Shown piece by piece: positions 27,271 to 39,502 of a stretch of DNA of 64,000 nt; within the stretch, counting starts at the first letter, position 1; every line of letters begins with the position of its first letter. Both the position numbers and the translations under genes were made by a program. The stretch spans positions 248,001-312,000 of the forward strand of contig NZ_JAQJZJ010000006.1 in assembly GCF_027988105.1 (NCBI RefSeq). The letters are read 5' to 3'. This stretch comes from Pseudomonas aestuarii (GTDB lineage: Bacteria > Pseudomonadota > Gammaproteobacteria > Pseudomonadales > Pseudomonadaceae). The notes beneath the pieces were generated by a model. The model ran no database searches. It had not been told where the DNA came from and saw nothing but the letters and a program-made list of their open reading frames with translations.

Positions 27271-28563
27271 CTACAGCTTGATTTCGACGTAGGCCTCGTC
27301 GCGGATCTGCCGCAGCCAGGCTTGCAGTTCTTCGTCATATTTGCGGTTGCGCAGCACGGTCAATGCCTGTTGCTCGCGGAACTTCGCGCTGCTGTCGGTG
27401 GCGCGGCGGCCCATGACCTGCAACACATGCCAGCCGTAAGGGCTCTTGAACGGCTTGGACAGTTCGCCACTGGCGGTGTTGCTCATCACCTCGCGGAACT
27501 CCGGCACCAGCACGCTGGGGTCGATCCAGTCGAGACTGCCACCGTTGAGTGCCGAGCCCGGGTCTTCCGAGAAGCTCTTCGCCAGTTCGCTGAAGTCTTC
27601 GCCGGCCAGGAGGCGTTCATGCAGGCGCTTGATCAGGCGTTTGGTTTCGGCTTCGCTGCGAATCTCGCTGGGCTTGATCAGGATGTGCCGAACATTGACT
27701 TCTTCACTCACTTGGGTGCCGCCGCCACGTTTTTCCAGCAGCTTGAGCATGATGAAGCCGCCGGGAGTGCGCATGGGTTCGGTGACATCGCCGACCGACA
27801 TCGCGCCAATCATGGCATCAAATGGCGGTGGCAGTTGCGCCGCCTTGCGCCAGCCCATCTCGCCGCCTTCAAGAGCGGTCTCGCTGGCCGAGTGGGTCAC
27901 TGCCATCTGGGCGAAGTCGGCGCCAGCGCGGAGCTGCTGGTACAGCTCCTGTACCTGGCGCTCGGCCGCTTGAATGGCTTGCGGGGACGCGCCGTCGGAC
28001 AGCGGGATGAGGATGTTGGCCAGGCGGAACTCTTCCGAGAGCTGCATTTTGCCGAGGTCGGACGCGAGGAAGTTCTGCACTTCCTGGTCGGTGACCTGGA
28101 TGCGCTCGGCCACGCGGCGTTGACGCACGCGGCTGATGATCATTTCGCGGCGTACCTGGTCGCGGGCGTCGGCATAGGACAGGCCGTCCCGCTCAAGCGC
28201 GGCGCGGAACTGTTCGAGGCTCATGCTATTGCGTTGGGCAATGCTGGCCAGTGCCTGATTGAGTTCCTCGTCGGTGATGCGAATGCCGGAGCGGTCGCCT
28301 ATCTGCAGCTGGATGTTCTCGATGATCAGGCGCTCGAGCACCTGTTGACTGAGGACATCCTCGGGCGGCAGTGCCGCGCCGCGTTTGGCGATGGTTTGCT
28401 GCACTTCGCGCACCCGCGCGTCGAGCTGGCTCTGCATGACCACGTCATTGTCGACAATCGCCACGACACGGTTGAGGGGCTGTACCTCGGCTTGCGCCGC
28501 GGTACCCAGTAACAGTGCGCCCAGCAGCAGCGGGCGCACGCAATCAGAAAGCTTGATCTTCAC
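27271..28563 (-). CDS. surA: Periplasmic chaperone/peptidyl-prolyl isomerase SurA (GTG start)
   Basis: The product is 430 residues starting at GTG (M)[18 protein letters not shown], with a signal peptide cut near TAAQA|E. Order: signal, N-terminal chaperone domain (about 26-175), two parvulin domains (about 176-280 and 290-390), C-terminal helix. [12 protein letters not shown] marks the second parvulin domain. It guides outer-membrane proteins such as LptD to the Bam complex. The start overlaps the end of lptD by 20 bases, coupling chaperone and client. Confidence 0.95.
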   Translation of the reverse strand: MKIKLSDCVRPLLLGALLLGTAAQAEVQPLNRVVAIVDNDVVMQSQLDARVREVQQTIAKRGAALPPEDVLSQQVLERLIIENIQLQIGDRSGIRITDEELNQALASIAQRNSMSLEQFRAALERDGLSYADARDQVRREMIISRVRQRRVAERIQVTDQEVQNFLASDLGKMQLSEEFRLANILIPLSDGASPQAIQAAERQVQELYQQLRAGADFAQMAVTHSASETALEGGEMGWRKAAQLPPPFDAMIGAMSVGDVTEPMRTPGGFIMLKLLEKRGGGTQVSEEVNVRHILIKPSEIRSEAETKRLIKRLHERLLAGEDFSELAKSFSEDPGSALNGGSLDWIDPSVLVPEFREVMSNTASGELSKPFKSPYGWHVLQVMGRRATDSSAKFREQQALTVLRNRKYDEELQAWLRQIRDEAYVEIKL

Positions 28564-31324
28564 GTTCACGATAACCTTGAATGCCTTGATCGAGGAAAGT
28601 CTCAACCTTGTTGCCTGTCACGCCACCCAAGCCCTTGAGGACGATTTGCAGGAAAATGCCACGGTCTGGCTGATCATTCAGCGACGGACTCAGGCTGACT
28701 TCGTCATAGTCGATCCAGTAGCGATTGATCAGGCGCAGCTTCCAGCAGCAGCTGTCATATTCAAATCCGCCGAAGGCTTCGAGGGTGCGATCACGGCTGT
28801 AATCGTACTGCCAGCGGGAGATCACGCTCCATTGCGGGACGATCGGCCAGATCACCGAGAAGTCATGCTGGCTGACTTTGTAGTAGTCCTTGATGAAGTT
28901 GGGGTTTCTGCTGCCACCCGAGAGGAACTCATTCCCATAGTCTGGATTATTGGTCCAAGTACCGCTATCACGGTCGTACCGGGTGGTGTCGTTGCGGTAG
29001 CGGTAGCCGGCATTGACCACCTTGTTCGGATTGTCTTCCGGCTGGTAGTGGAACATCGCGCTGCCCGAACGGGTGCGGTGGGTGTCCGGGTCCCAGCTGA
29101 AGTCCGACGAGAAGCGCCAGTCGCGGTTGAAGCGATACAGGTATTCCAGTGCGTAAGGCGACTGCGAGGCCAGCGCGTCTGGGCGCGAGCGGTAGTCGAT
29201 GCCCGGCATCTGCACCTGGCGGTCTTCGAAGTAGAAGGCCTGGCCGATGCTGAAGCGCTGGCGCTCGAAGCCATTGGCTTCAATCCAGCGGTTGGTCAGG
29301 CCCAGCGACAGCTTGTTCTCGTCGCCGATACGGTCCTTGCCGGAGAAGCGATTTTCGCGAAACAGTGACGAGTAACTGAAAGTGCTTTCGCCGGTGTCGA
29401 AGACCGGAATATCGGTCTGGTCTTCCTCGGGGACATAGAGGTAGAACAGTCGTGGTTCCAGGGTCTGGCGGTAGGACTTGCCAAATAGCTGGGTATCACG
29501 GTCGAAGTACAGGCCGCTGTCGACGCTGAAAATCGGGATGTTGCGATCAGGGGCATCCTTGAATGCACTTTTCTGGACACCGCCAGGGTTAGGTGCGAAT
29601 CCTTGCGAGTCCAAATCCAGATCGTATTGTGTGTAGGCGTACTTCACTGACGGCGTCAGGAAACCCCAACTCCAGGTCAGCGGCAGGCTGACGGCCGGCG
29701 CCAGGTGCAGGCGAGTGCCATTGGCACGGGCCAGGCCGCGTAGCTTGGTGTCATACCAGTCTTCCTTCGCGCCATTCTCGTCGGAGAATTGGCCGCTGCG
29801 CAGGTCGCGGTCGAAACGCACCAGTTCACTGCCGTAGCTGATATTCAGGCCACCCGGCTGGAACGGCAGGGCACCATCGAGGGTGATCTGCGGCAGGCGG
29901 TTGTACGGCGTGATATCGGTGATATTGGCCAGTTCATAGGCGTGCGCATTGAGGCGCGCGGTATAGCTGCCGCCACGATAGGTCAGGGTGCCGCGCTGGT
30001 TGACGTAGGTGGTGGAGTCAATGCCGAGATCGGTGTCCAGATCCTGGAAGTAATAGGGATCGCTGATGTCGGTGTAGTCGACTTCGGCCAGCAGGCGCGA
30101 GTTGAGGCCACCCTTGTGCTGCCAGCTGTACAGCCAGCGCTGATCTTCGTAGTCCGACTGCAGTTTGCGGTCGTCGTTGCTGTCGTCGAGGTAAGCGGCG
30201 CCAAACTGGCCTTCGCTGCTCTTGGTCAGGTAGCGACCTTCGCCCTCGAGGAGCAGACCGCGGTCACTCATGTAGGTCGGATAGAGCGTGGCGTCGTAGT
30301 TCGGCGCCAGGTTGAAGTAGTAGGGCGTCTGCAGCGTCATGCCGTTATCGCTGGAGCTGCTGATGCTCGGCGGCAGGAAGCCGGATTGACGGCGGTCGTC
30401 GATCGGGAAGTAGATGTAGGGGGTGTAGAAAACCGGGAAATCCTTCACCCGCAAGGTCACGTTGGTCGCAGTACCGAAGCCGGTGGCCGGGTTCAGCGTG
30501 ACGTTGTTGCCCTTCAGATGCCAGGTGTTGCTGCCCGGCTCACAGGTGGTATAGGTGCCGTCTTTCAGGCGAATAACCGCGGTTTCTTCACGCTTGGCGT
30601 AGAGCGCGCTGCCGCGTACATGGCTTTTGTGCAGCACGTACTCGGCGTTGTCGACCTTGGCTTCGCCGTTGTCGAGTTGCAGTTCGGCACGATCACCAAC
30701 GACCAGAATGCCCTGGTCGCGCAGGCGCACGTTGCCGATCAGCTCGCCGCGGTTCTCGGCCTGGAGCAAGCTGGCTTCGTCGGCCTCGACCTGCATGCCG
30801 GCCTGGCGCAGCACGACATCGCCGGCCAGGGTGGCAACCTGTTGTTCCTGCTCATAGCGCGAGGCTTTGGCGGTAATGAACATTGGCGCTTCATTCATCG
30901 GCGTCTGGTCGTTCATCCCCGGCCTGCTCGGCTCGACGTAGCCGCCCGCGCAGTAGGGGCCGACTTCCGCCAGTTGCGCCTCGCTCAGCTTCTCGCGGGG
31001 CACCCAGTCGAGATGGCTGTAGTCGGCGCTACGCGAAGCCAGGGCTTTGCCGCCGCTCTCGGAGACCAATGTGGCGCGGGAGGCTCGACTCGCGTCAGCA
31101 CTGTCGCGGCGCTGGGCCGTGGTCGCCACTCTCGGTTCGGGTCGCTCCGGCACGGCAGCGCTACTGGTTTTCGGGGCACATGCCCAACCTCCGGTAGCGG
31201 ATACCTGGCAGTCGTACTGCTCGGCAGCGACAGCGAATTGACTGGCCAGTGGCTGCAAGGCCAACAGGCCGCCTGTTACCAGAAGTGGGAATTTTTTGCG
31301 GAACCTAGGGTATTTTACTGCCAT
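28544..31324 (-). CDS. lptD: LPS-assembly protein LptD
   Basis: The product is 926 residues from [19 protein letters not shown], with a signal peptide ending near FAVAAEQ. Order: Pseudomonas-type N-terminal extension (about 35-145), OstA/jellyroll domain (about 150-300; [22 protein letters not shown]), then a large beta-barrel (about 320-926). With LptE it inserts lipopolysaccharide into the outer leaflet of the outer membrane. The ORF is open further upstream, but this start gives the signal peptide. It is divergent from amgK with 124 bases between, where promoters of both must lie. Confidence 0.95.
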   Translation of the reverse strand: MAVKYPRFRKKFPLLVTGGLLALQPLASQFAVAAEQYDCQVSATGGWACAPKTSSAAVPERPEPRVATTAQRRDSADASRASRATLVSESGGKALASRSADYSHLDWVPREKLSEAQLAEVGPYCAGGYVEPSRPGMNDQTPMNEAPMFITAKASRYEQEQQVATLAGDVVLRQAGMQVEADEASLLQAENRGELIGNVRLRDQGILVVGDRAELQLDNGEAKVDNAEYVLHKSHVRGSALYAKREETAVIRLKDGTYTTCEPGSNTWHLKGNNVTLNPATGFGTATNVTLRVKDFPVFYTPYIYFPIDDRRQSGFLPPSISSSSDNGMTLQTPYYFNLAPNYDATLYPTYMSDRGLLLEGEGRYLTKSSEGQFGAAYLDDSNDDRKLQSDYEDQRWLYSWQHKGGLNSRLLAEVDYTDISDPYYFQDLDTDLGIDSTTYVNQRGTLTYRGGSYTARLNAHAYELANITDITPYNRLPQITLDGALPFQPGGLNISYGSELVRFDRDLRSGQFSDENGAKEDWYDTKLRGLARANGTRLHLAPAVSLPLTWSWGFLTPSVKYAYTQYDLDLDSQGFAPNPGGVQKSAFKDAPDRNIPIFSVDSGLYFDRDTQLFGKSYRQTLEPRLFYLYVPEEDQTDIPVFDTGESTFSYSSLFRENRFSGKDRIGDENKLSLGLTNRWIEANGFERQRFSIGQAFYFEDRQVQMPGIDYRSRPDALASQSPYALEYLYRFNRDWRFSSDFSWDPDTHRTRSGSAMFHYQPEDNPNKVVNAGYRYRNDTTRYDRDSGTWTNNPDYGNEFLSGGSRNPNFIKDYYKVSQHDFSVIWPIVPQWSVISRWQYDYSRDRTLEAFGGFEYDSCCWKLRLINRYWIDYDEVSLSPSLNDQPDRGIFLQIVLKGLGGVTGNKVETFLDQGIQGYREREDQAF

Positions 31325-31448
31325 CTTGTTTTCCGGGCTTCCTGCGGGCATTGGGCCCAGAGGCCGCACGCCTCTCGATGGGCTGAAAAAGATGCTGGAT
31401 AATAAAGCATGACCCGCGCAACGGCTAGCGCCGTCGGAGACCCTTGTA

Positions 31449-33142
<1,694 letters not shown>

Positions 33143-33143
33143 G

Positions 33144-33902
33144 ATGCTCTGGCCGGCGACGCTGCTCGGTGCCGTTGGCGGCGCGGCCCTGGCCAGCATT
33201 CCCGGTGCCTTGCTCGGCGGGCTGCTCGGCCAGGTGGTGGATCGGCGTTTGCGCTTGCACAGTTGGGCCACGTTACGCGAGCGGCTGGGCGGCAAACCGT
33301 ATCCGGGGGACGAGGAGTTGCTGTTTGTCCTGCTCGGCCGCCTGGCCAAGTGCGATGGCCGGGTGCTCCAGGCGCATATCCTTCAAGCACGGGCCGAGAT
33401 GCAGCGCCTGGGCCTGGATGCCGCGGGTCAGCAGCGGGCGGTCGCGGCCTTCGCCCGCGGCAAGATCGGCCGCGAAGGCCTGCGCGCGCCCTTGCGCCGC
33501 CAGCGCGCCCAGGCCGAAGCCCTGTTGCGTGCATGCTGGCGCATGGCCTGGGTGGACGGTCGGGTCAGCCAGGCCGAGCGCGAGTTGATCCTGCTCTGGG
33601 GCAAGTGGCTGGACGTGTCGACGGCGACCCAGCAAGTGCTGAGCGCGGCCTATGCGCCGAAGCAAGGCCCGCTGGCAGCCACCGGTGGAAGCTATCAGCA
33701 GGCACTGCGTCTGCTCGGGGTGAGCGCCGATAGCGAGCCGGCGCAGATCAAGCGCGCCTACCGGCGGCTGCTGAGCCGCCACCACCCGGACAAGCTGGCC
33801 GGTAGTGGGGTATCGCCCGAGCGACTGCGCGAGGCCACGGAAAAGACCCGTGAACTGCACCAGGCCTACGGGCTGGTTCGCCAGCGGCGCGGCTTTCGCT
33901 AG
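33144..33902 (+). CDS. djlA: DjlA-like membrane-anchored TerB/J-domain co-chaperone
   Basis: The product is 252 residues. An N-terminal Gly/Ala/Leu-rich membrane segment (about 1-27) is followed by a TerB-like helical domain (about 50-165) and a C-terminal J domain (about 185-250) with the HPD motif in LLSRHHPDKLAG. It would stimulate DnaK ATPase at the inner membrane. The start ATG at 33144 is one base after the murU stop; longer in-frame extensions overlap murU and are unlikely. Confidence 0.9.
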   Translation: MLWPATLLGAVGGAALASIPGALLGGLLGQVVDRRLRLHSWATLRERLGGKPYPGDEELLFVLLGRLAKCDGRVLQAHILQARAEMQRLGLDAAGQQRAVAAFARGKIGREGLRAPLRRQRAQAEALLRACWRMAWVDGRVSQAERELILLWGKWLDVSTATQQVLSAAYAPKQGPLAATGGSYQQALRLLGVSADSEPAQIKRAYRRLLSRHHPDKLAGSGVSPERLREATEKTRELHQAYGLVRQRRGFR

Positions 33903-33910
33903 CCGGCTGT

Positions 33911-34918
33911 TCAGCCGGCCGGCAGTTGCAGCGTGAGCCAGCCGCGCAGGCGGCGGAACAGCTGCTCCTGTTCGACTTCGGGGTTGCCCGGCAAGGCCTT
34001 GAGTGCCACCTGGGTATAGGCCGGATGTTTCTGGCGTTTGCTGGCCTGGGCGCGTTCGGTGGCCGCACTGCGCTCGAGTGGCCGATCCTGGTAGTAGAAG
34101 TCGCCGGTGGCCAGGGTGAGGCTGGCTTGCAGCTCGTCCAGTCCGGGGCTGGCATCGGCAGCCGGCTTGACGTCCACCAGCAGCAGGCTGCGCACGTCGG
34201 CGGGTTGTTCTTCGCTGAGATAGCGCATGCTCCAGTAGCCGCCACTGCCATGGCCGAGCAGGACGATCTGTTTGGCCTGCTGCTGGCGAGCCAGTTGCAG
34301 GGCCGCGGCGATACGCTGCTTGATGCGTTGGGCGTGACGCGCGCCCGCAGCTTCCGTGGGCTGGCCAGTCTGGCTGCTCGGGTCGGGTTGCGCCGCGTCG
34401 GTGACTGGCGGCGCCTCGTCAGCGTTGGCGTCGAGCGGTGGCTCAGCGGTCGCGCTTGTCTCGCTAGCGGTCTTGATGTCGAGTGCTGGCAAATCGTCCT
34501 GCGGATCGGGCAGGCTCAGGGTCAGGCTGTGCCAGCCGGCATCCGGCAGCTTGCGCCGCAGCGGGCCGAGCACTTTGGGCCAATCGGCGCTTTCGCCATC
34601 GCCCGCCACCAGCACCACCACGCCATGGGCCTCGGCGGCATTGGCCGGTAGCCACAGGGCCAGGAAGGACTCATCCCCGGCGTGCAGCAGCTGCTGTTCC
34701 TGGTCGGGTAGCTGGCGAATCAGCGCGCTGGCGGCTTGCGCACTGCGTTCGGCCTGTGGCGGGCGACTCAGGTCTGCGGCGGGCGAGTCAGGCGCTACGT
34801 CCTGCTCACCGCCGGCCTCGCCCAGGGTGCTGGGCTCTGCAGCCTGCAGCGGGGAACCGAGCGGCAGTACCAGGCTCAGGCTCAAGGCCGCCAGCAGAGT
34901 GCAGATGGCGCGGGGCAT
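33911..34918 (-). CDS. DUF3530 alpha/beta-hydrolase-like exported protein
   Basis: The product is 335 residues with a signal peptide (cleavage near LQAAEP). LLGHGSGGYWSMRYL contains a GxSxG-like nucleophile elbow and GVVVLVAGDGESADWP matches the family. The region about 150-195 is an Ala/Pro/Asp/Thr-rich low-complexity insert between the core strands. Function is unknown; the family is widespread in Pseudomonas. It is convergent with the djlA-like gene (eight bases apart) and divergent from agtS. Confidence 0.8.
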   Translation of the reverse strand: MPRAICTLLAALSLSLVLPLGSPLQAAEPSTLGEAGGEQDVAPDSPAADLSRPPQAERSAQAASALIRQLPDQEQQLLHAGDESFLALWLPANAAEAHGVVVLVAGDGESADWPKVLGPLRRKLPDAGWHSLTLSLPDPQDDLPALDIKTASETSATAEPPLDANADEAPPVTDAAQPDPSSQTGQPTEAAGARHAQRIKQRIAAALQLARQQQAKQIVLLGHGSGGYWSMRYLSEEQPADVRSLLLVDVKPAADASPGLDELQASLTLATGDFYYQDRPLERSAATERAQASKRQKHPAYTQVALKALPGNPEVEQEQLFRRLRGWLTLQLPAG

Positions 34919-35087
34919 GGACGACTCCAGGGGCAGTGTGAGCGCCCCAGCCTACTGCTTGTGCGGCGTTTTGTCAGTGCCATCCCTTGGCGGGGCGTGC
35001 CTGGACTGGAGTAATGTATGAGCCTTGGTGAAAAGACTCCTGCCAGTGGCGACTGCCTCGCACCGGCGTTCGAGCTTCTCACACCCT

Positions 35088-35102
35088 CGGAATATTATTC
35101 CG
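35088..35102. promoter_or_regulatory. 15-bp palindrome upstream of agtS
   Basis: CGGAATA-T-TATTCCG has perfect seven-base arms and ends 25 bases before the agtS start codon, in the divergent gap with the DUF3530 gene. It is a candidate operator; no regulator is assigned. Confidence 0.45.
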
Positions 35103-35127
35103 CTGCTCTGGCTGAGTAATTTTTGCA

Positions 35128-37536
35128 ATGAGTCCTATGTGCTCGCGCATCCTCTTTCTGCTACTGCTGTGGCCGTTTTTTGCCTGGGGTGAAAGCGCGC
35201 TGCTGCCTCTGCGGCCACTCTTCACGGCCGAGCAGCAGGCCTGGCTCGCCGAGCATCGGCAATTGCGCGTGGGGCTGCTCATGCAGGCGCCCTGGGCCTT
35301 GTACGATCGCCGCCTGCAGCGCCTTTCCGGGGCCAACGTCGAGTTGATGACCCGTGTGCTGCAGGGCATGGGTGTGCAGCCGCTATGGTTGCGCTACGCC
35401 GATCCGGGCGAGCTGGATAGCGCGCTGCGCCGTGGCGAGGTCGACCTCGCGCCGGGACTGCAGCAGACCCCGCACGGCCTGCGGCTATGGCTCTATTCCA
35501 CGCCCTACATGCGGGTGCCGCATTTGGTAGTGAGTGAGCAGCGCGGCATCAGTGCGGTCGACCTCGACCGCCTGGCACATGATGAGCTGGTCGCGGTGCG
35601 CGAGCCAGGCCCGGTGTTCGAGTACCTGTACAAGACCCACAACAACCTGCGCCTGCAGGGGGTAAGTTCGGAGCGCGTGGGCCTGTTGCGCCTGTTGCGT
35701 CAGGAGGTCAGCTACGCGGTGGTCGACGAGGCGCGGCTCAGTCTGCTGCTGCGCGAGCCGCAGTTCGCGGCCCTGAGCATCGTCGGCGATATCGGTCTGC
35801 CGCAGTTGCTGCGCATCGCCAGTCGGCGCGACCAACCGTTGCTGGCGGAAATCGTCGAGCAGACCCTGGAGGCCATGCCCGGACGCGAGATCGAGCATCT
35901 GCGTGAGCGCTGGCTGCCGTTGAAATACCCGCAGATTGGCGAATCCCTGGCCTTCTGGCGCGGCCTCGCGCTGCTCCTGTTGCTGGCCTTGTTCAGCGCC
36001 GCGGCCATCATCCTGCATCTGCGCCAGCAGCGCCGCGGCCTGGAACGTCAGCTGCTCGGCGTGCGCCAGGAGCTGACTCAGCGCGAGGTGGCCGAGCAGG
36101 CCCTGCGCCTCAGCCAGTTTTCCATCGACCACAGCACTGTGGGCATTCTCTGGGTCAATTGGGACAGCCATGTGCGTTACGCCAACCGCGCCGCCGAGGA
36201 CATGCTCGGCTATGCCAGCGGGGCGCTGGTGGAGCGGCCGTTACAAGCCCTGGAGCCGAGCCTGGATATGGATCGCTGGCTGAGCCTGTGGAAATTGGCG
36301 CGTAGCAGCGGCGAGGCCTTGCCGGCTTTCGAGACCGAGTGCCTGCGGGCCGATGGCAGTGGCTTGCCGGTGGACGTGTCGCTGAGTTTCCTGCGCTTCG
36401 ACCGCGCGGAATACCTGGTGGTGTACCTCGCCGATGTCACCGAACGCCGCCGCGCCCGCGCCGCCCTGCAGGAGAGCGAGGCGCGGCTCAAGGGCATCGC
36501 CGGCAATGTGCCCGGGCTGGTGTTTCGCCTGGAGCGCGCCGCCGTCGAGCAGACGGTGGTGTTCGCCTACATCAGCGAAGGCAGCGTCGAACTGGTCGGT
36601 TATCCGGCCGTCGAGTTGCAGCGCGCCGACCGCGGGATTCGCAGCCTGGTGCATCCCGATGATCAGGCCAGCTACCGGCGCAGCCAGGACGCAGCCCTGG
36701 CAGGGGACAGCGACTGGCAGTGGCAGGGGCGCATTCTCACCCACGCCGGTCAGCTGCGCTGGGCCGATATCAAGGCCACCGCGCGCCACTTGGGCGAGGG
36801 CCGGGTGGTGTGGGACGGGGTTGTCTGGGACATCACCGAGAACAAACAGGTGGAGCTGGCGCTCGGCGAGTCGCGGGCGCGCCTGCGTGAGCTGTCGGCG
36901 CACCTGGAGAGCGTGCGCGAGGAGGAAAAGGCGCGCATCGCTCGTGAGGTACACGACGAGCTGGGCCAGGTGCTCACGGTGCTCAAGCTGGAAACCGCCA
37001 TGTGCGAACTGGTCTGCTCCGGCCAGTTGCCGGAGCTGGATCAGCGCCTGCAGAACATGAAGCGCCTGATCGCCCAACTGTTCCAGCTGGTGCGCGATGT
37101 GGCCACCGCGCTGCGCCCGCCGATTCTCGATGCCGGCATCGCCTCGGCCATCGAGTGGCAGGTGCACCGCTTCGAGGCGCGCACCCAGATCCCGTGCATG
37201 GTCGCGGTGCCGGAGAACCTGCCGGCGCTCAGCGATGCCAAGGCCATCGGCCTGTTTCGTATTCTTCAGGAGGCGCTGACCAACATCATGCGCCACGCCG
37301 GCGCGCACAGCGTGCAGGTGAGCCTGCGCCTGGAGGATGGCGAGCTGTGCCTGTGCGTCAGCGACGATGGCCAAGGCTTCGTGCCCGAGCAGCGCACACC
37401 GGGGCAGTCGTTCGGCCTGGTGGGCATGCAGGAGCGGATATTGATGCTCGGCGGCCAGTTGCAGATTGACAGCCAGCCCGGCGAGGGGACTACGCTGTGC
37501 GCACGAGTGGCAGTGGCCGAGGAGGCAGTGGCGTGA
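35128..37536 (+). CDS. agtS: Sensor histidine kinase AgtS-like
   Basis: The product is 802 residues. Signal/anchor at 1-20, periplasmic SBP_bac_3-like binding domain (about 30-265), membrane segment (about 274-295), two PAS/PAC domains (about 325-440 and 455-575), then HisKA_3 with phosphoacceptor H609 in AREVHDELGQV and a HATPase domain (MRHAGAHSVQV; DDGQGF; GLVGMQERI). This NarX/UhpB-type kinase pairs with LuxR-type regulators, and the next gene is one. In PAO1 the equivalent pair (PA0600-PA0601) controls agtABCD uptake of GABA and 5-aminovalerate; the periplasmic domain probably senses the amino acid directly. Confidence 0.9.
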   Translation: MSPMCSRILFLLLLWPFFAWGESALLPLRPLFTAEQQAWLAEHRQLRVGLLMQAPWALYDRRLQRLSGANVELMTRVLQGMGVQPLWLRYADPGELDSALRRGEVDLAPGLQQTPHGLRLWLYSTPYMRVPHLVVSEQRGISAVDLDRLAHDELVAVREPGPVFEYLYKTHNNLRLQGVSSERVGLLRLLRQEVSYAVVDEARLSLLLREPQFAALSIVGDIGLPQLLRIASRRDQPLLAEIVEQTLEAMPGREIEHLRERWLPLKYPQIGESLAFWRGLALLLLLALFSAAAIILHLRQQRRGLERQLLGVRQELTQREVAEQALRLSQFSIDHSTVGILWVNWDSHVRYANRAAEDMLGYASGALVERPLQALEPSLDMDRWLSLWKLARSSGEALPAFETECLRADGSGLPVDVSLSFLRFDRAEYLVVYLADVTERRRARAALQESEARLKGIAGNVPGLVFRLERAAVEQTVVFAYISEGSVELVGYPAVELQRADRGIRSLVHPDDQASYRRSQDAALAGDSDWQWQGRILTHAGQLRWADIKATARHLGEGRVVWDGVVWDITENKQVELALGESRARLRELSAHLESVREEEKARIAREVHDELGQVLTVLKLETAMCELVCSGQLPELDQRLQNMKRLIAQLFQLVRDVATALRPPILDAGIASAIEWQVHRFEARTQIPCMVAVPENLPALSDAKAIGLFRILQEALTNIMRHAGAHSVQVSLRLEDGELCLCVSDDGQGFVPEQRTPGQSFGLVGMQERILMLGGQLQIDSQPGEGTTLCARVAVAEEAVA

Positions 37537-38162
37537 TTCGGGTAATGGTGGCTGAAGACCACGCCATCGTGCGTGAAGGCATCAAGCAGTTGATCGGCAT
37601 GGCCCGCGACCTCGAGGTGGTGGGCGAGGCCGGCAATGGCGAGCAGTTGCTCGAGTGCCTGCGCAAGACCGCCTGCGACGTGGTGCTGCTGGATATCAGC
37701 ATGCCCGGGGTCAACGGCCTGGAAGCGATTCCGCGGATCCGCGCGCTGGCCGGCGGGCCGGCAATCCTGGTGCTGTCGATGCACAACGAAACGCAGATGG
37801 CTGCCCGCGCGCTCAAGGTTGGCGCGGCCGGTTATGCGACCAAGGACAGCGACCCGGCCCTGCTGATCACGGCCATCCGCAAGGTGGCTGCTGGTGGCCG
37901 TTACATCGATCCAGACCTGGCCGATCGCATGGTCTTCGAGGTCGGCCTGACCGACTCGCGACCGCCCCATGCCCAGCTCTCCGAGCGTGAATTCTCGGTG
38001 TTCGAGCGCCTGGCACGTGGCGAAGGGGTCAACGACATCGCCCTGCACCTGGCGATCAGCAACAAGACCGTGAGCACCCACAAGGCGCGCCTGATGCAGA
38101 AGCTCGGGGTGCACTCGATGGCCGATCTGGTGCGCTATGCCATGGAGCATCGCCTGGTGTAA
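37533..38162 (+). CDS. agtR: LuxR/NarL-family response regulator AgtR-like
   Basis: The product is 209 residues from GTG at 37533, which overlaps the kinase stop (GTGA); this start gives VIRVMVAEDHAIVREG, the normal receiver N-terminus. The receiver domain has the phosphoacceptor D54 in VVLLDISMPG and K in KDSDPALL; the C-terminal LuxR helix-turn-helix is LSEREFSVFERLARGEGVNDIA...SNKTVSTHKARLMQKL. It likely activates the transporter genes 175 bases downstream. Confidence 0.92.
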   Translation: MIRVMVAEDHAIVREGIKQLIGMARDLEVVGEAGNGEQLLECLRKTACDVVLLDISMPGVNGLEAIPRIRALAGGPAILVLSMHNETQMAARALKVGAAGYATKDSDPALLITAIRKVAAGGRYIDPDLADRMVFEVGLTDSRPPHAQLSEREFSVFERLARGEGVNDIALHLAISNKTVSTHKARLMQKLGVHSMADLVRYAMEHRLV

Positions 38163-38207
38163 GCGGTTGTCACCAGTCTCCGCTGCCTGGCGGATGACCT
38201 TGGTCTT

Positions 38208-38225
38208 GTAGGGCAATGCCTACAG
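38208..38225. promoter_or_regulatory. Inverted repeat 1 upstream of agtA
   Basis: TGTAGG (38208-38213) and CCTACA (38220-38225) form a six-base inverted repeat with a six-base centre. It lies in the 174-base gap between agtR and agtA. Shares the TGTA/TACA ends with repeat 2, so the two may be sites for the same regulator. Confidence 0.45.
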
Positions 38226-38293
38226 CAAACTCTCCCTTGATCTGATGCCAGGTCGTCATCCTGCCCGATTTTTTCAGTGCACCGCTGCACCTA

Positions 38294-38317
38294 GTCTGTA
38301 TCCCACGACGTACAGAC
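38294..38317. promoter_or_regulatory. Inverted repeat 2 upstream of agtA
   Basis: GTCTGTA (38294-38300) and TACAGAC (38311-38317) are perfect seven-base arms with a ten-base spacer, centred about 32 bases before the agtA start. Being close to the start it could be an operator or lie in the leader. Candidate AgtR site by inference. Confidence 0.45.
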
Positions 38318-38336
38318 AACAACAAAGGGTGCGGTG

Positions 38337-39446
38337 ATGTCCGAGTCTCAGGCAAACGATGTGTTGGTGAGCTTTCGCGGGGTACAGAAGAGCTATGACG
38401 GCGAGAACCTGATCGTCAAGGACCTCAATCTGGACATCCGCAAGGGTGAGTTTCTGACCCTGCTCGGCCCCTCGGGTTCTGGCAAAACCACCAGCTTGAT
38501 GATGCTGGCCGGGTTCGAAACCCCCACCGCCGGGGAAATCCTCCTCGGCGGCCGCTCGCTGACCAAGCTGCCACCGCACAAGCGCGACATCGGCATGGTG
38601 TTCCAGAACTACGCGCTGTTCCCGCACATGACGGTGGCCGAGAACCTGGCCTTTCCACTGAGCGTGCGCGGTCTGTCGCGCACCGACATCAGCGAGCGGG
38701 TCAAGAAGGCGCTGTCGATGGTGCAACTGGACAGCTTCCGCAACCGTTACCCCGGCCAGCTTTCCGGTGGCCAGCAGCAGCGGGTAGCCCTGGCCCGGGC
38801 CCTGGTGTTCGAGCCGCAACTGGTGCTGATGGACGAACCCCTTGGGGCGCTGGACAAGCAGCTGCGCGAACACATGCAGATGGAGATCAAGCACCTGCAC
38901 CAGCGTCTGGGCGTGACCGTGGTCTATGTGACCCACGACCAGGGCGAGGCGCTGACCATGTCCGATCGGGTGGCGGTGTTCCATCAGGGCGAGATCCAGC
39001 AGATCGCCGAGCCACGCACCCTCTATGAGCAGCCGAGCAATACCTTCGTCGCCAACTTCATCGGCGAGAACAACCGCCTCAGCGGTCACCTGATCAGCCG
39101 CGATGGCGAGCGCTGCGTGGTCGGCCTGGCCCGCGGCGAGCGGATCGAGGCGCTGGCGGTCAACGTCGGTCAGCCGGGCGAGCCGGTCACCCTGTCGGTG
39201 CGGCCCGAGCGGATTCGCCTGAACGGCCACAGCGAGGCCTGCTCGAACCGCTTCTCCGGGCGCGTCGCCGAGTTCATCTACCTAGGCGACCACGTGCGCA
39301 TCCGCATGGAGGTCTGCGGCAAATCCGATTTCTACATCAAACAACCGGTGGCCGAGCTGGATAGCGCTCTGGCCGTTGGCGATCTGGTGCCGCTCGGCTG
39401 GCATGTCGAGCACGTCCGCGCCCTCGATCCGCAGCAGCCGGACTGA
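38337..39446 (+). CDS. agtA: ABC transporter ATPase, polyamine/omega-amino-acid type
   Basis: The product is 369 residues, PotA-like. Walker A is [16 protein letters not shown], the signature is [15 protein letters not shown], Walker B is [12 protein letters not shown], and the H-loop is VTHDQGEA; a TOBE domain fills the C-terminus (about 285-360). It energises the import of the ligand bound by the next gene product. The GTG directly before the ATG is an alternative start. In PAO1 the syntenic operon is agtABCD (PA0603-PA0606 as I recall). Confidence 0.9.
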   Translation: MSESQANDVLVSFRGVQKSYDGENLIVKDLNLDIRKGEFLTLLGPSGSGKTTSLMMLAGFETPTAGEILLGGRSLTKLPPHKRDIGMVFQNYALFPHMTVAENLAFPLSVRGLSRTDISERVKKALSMVQLDSFRNRYPGQLSGGQQQRVALARALVFEPQLVLMDEPLGALDKQLREHMQMEIKHLHQRLGVTVVYVTHDQGEALTMSDRVAVFHQGEIQQIAEPRTLYEQPSNTFVANFIGENNRLSGHLISRDGERCVVGLARGERIEALAVNVGQPGEPVTLSVRPERIRLNGHSEACSNRFSGRVAEFIYLGDHVRIRMEVCGKSDFYIKQPVAELDSALAVGDLVPLGWHVEHVRALDPQQPD

Positions 39447-39502
39447 ACCGGTTACTGGCAGTGCTTCATCCTTACCCATGTGACACAGCGGAGATAACAA
39501 CA

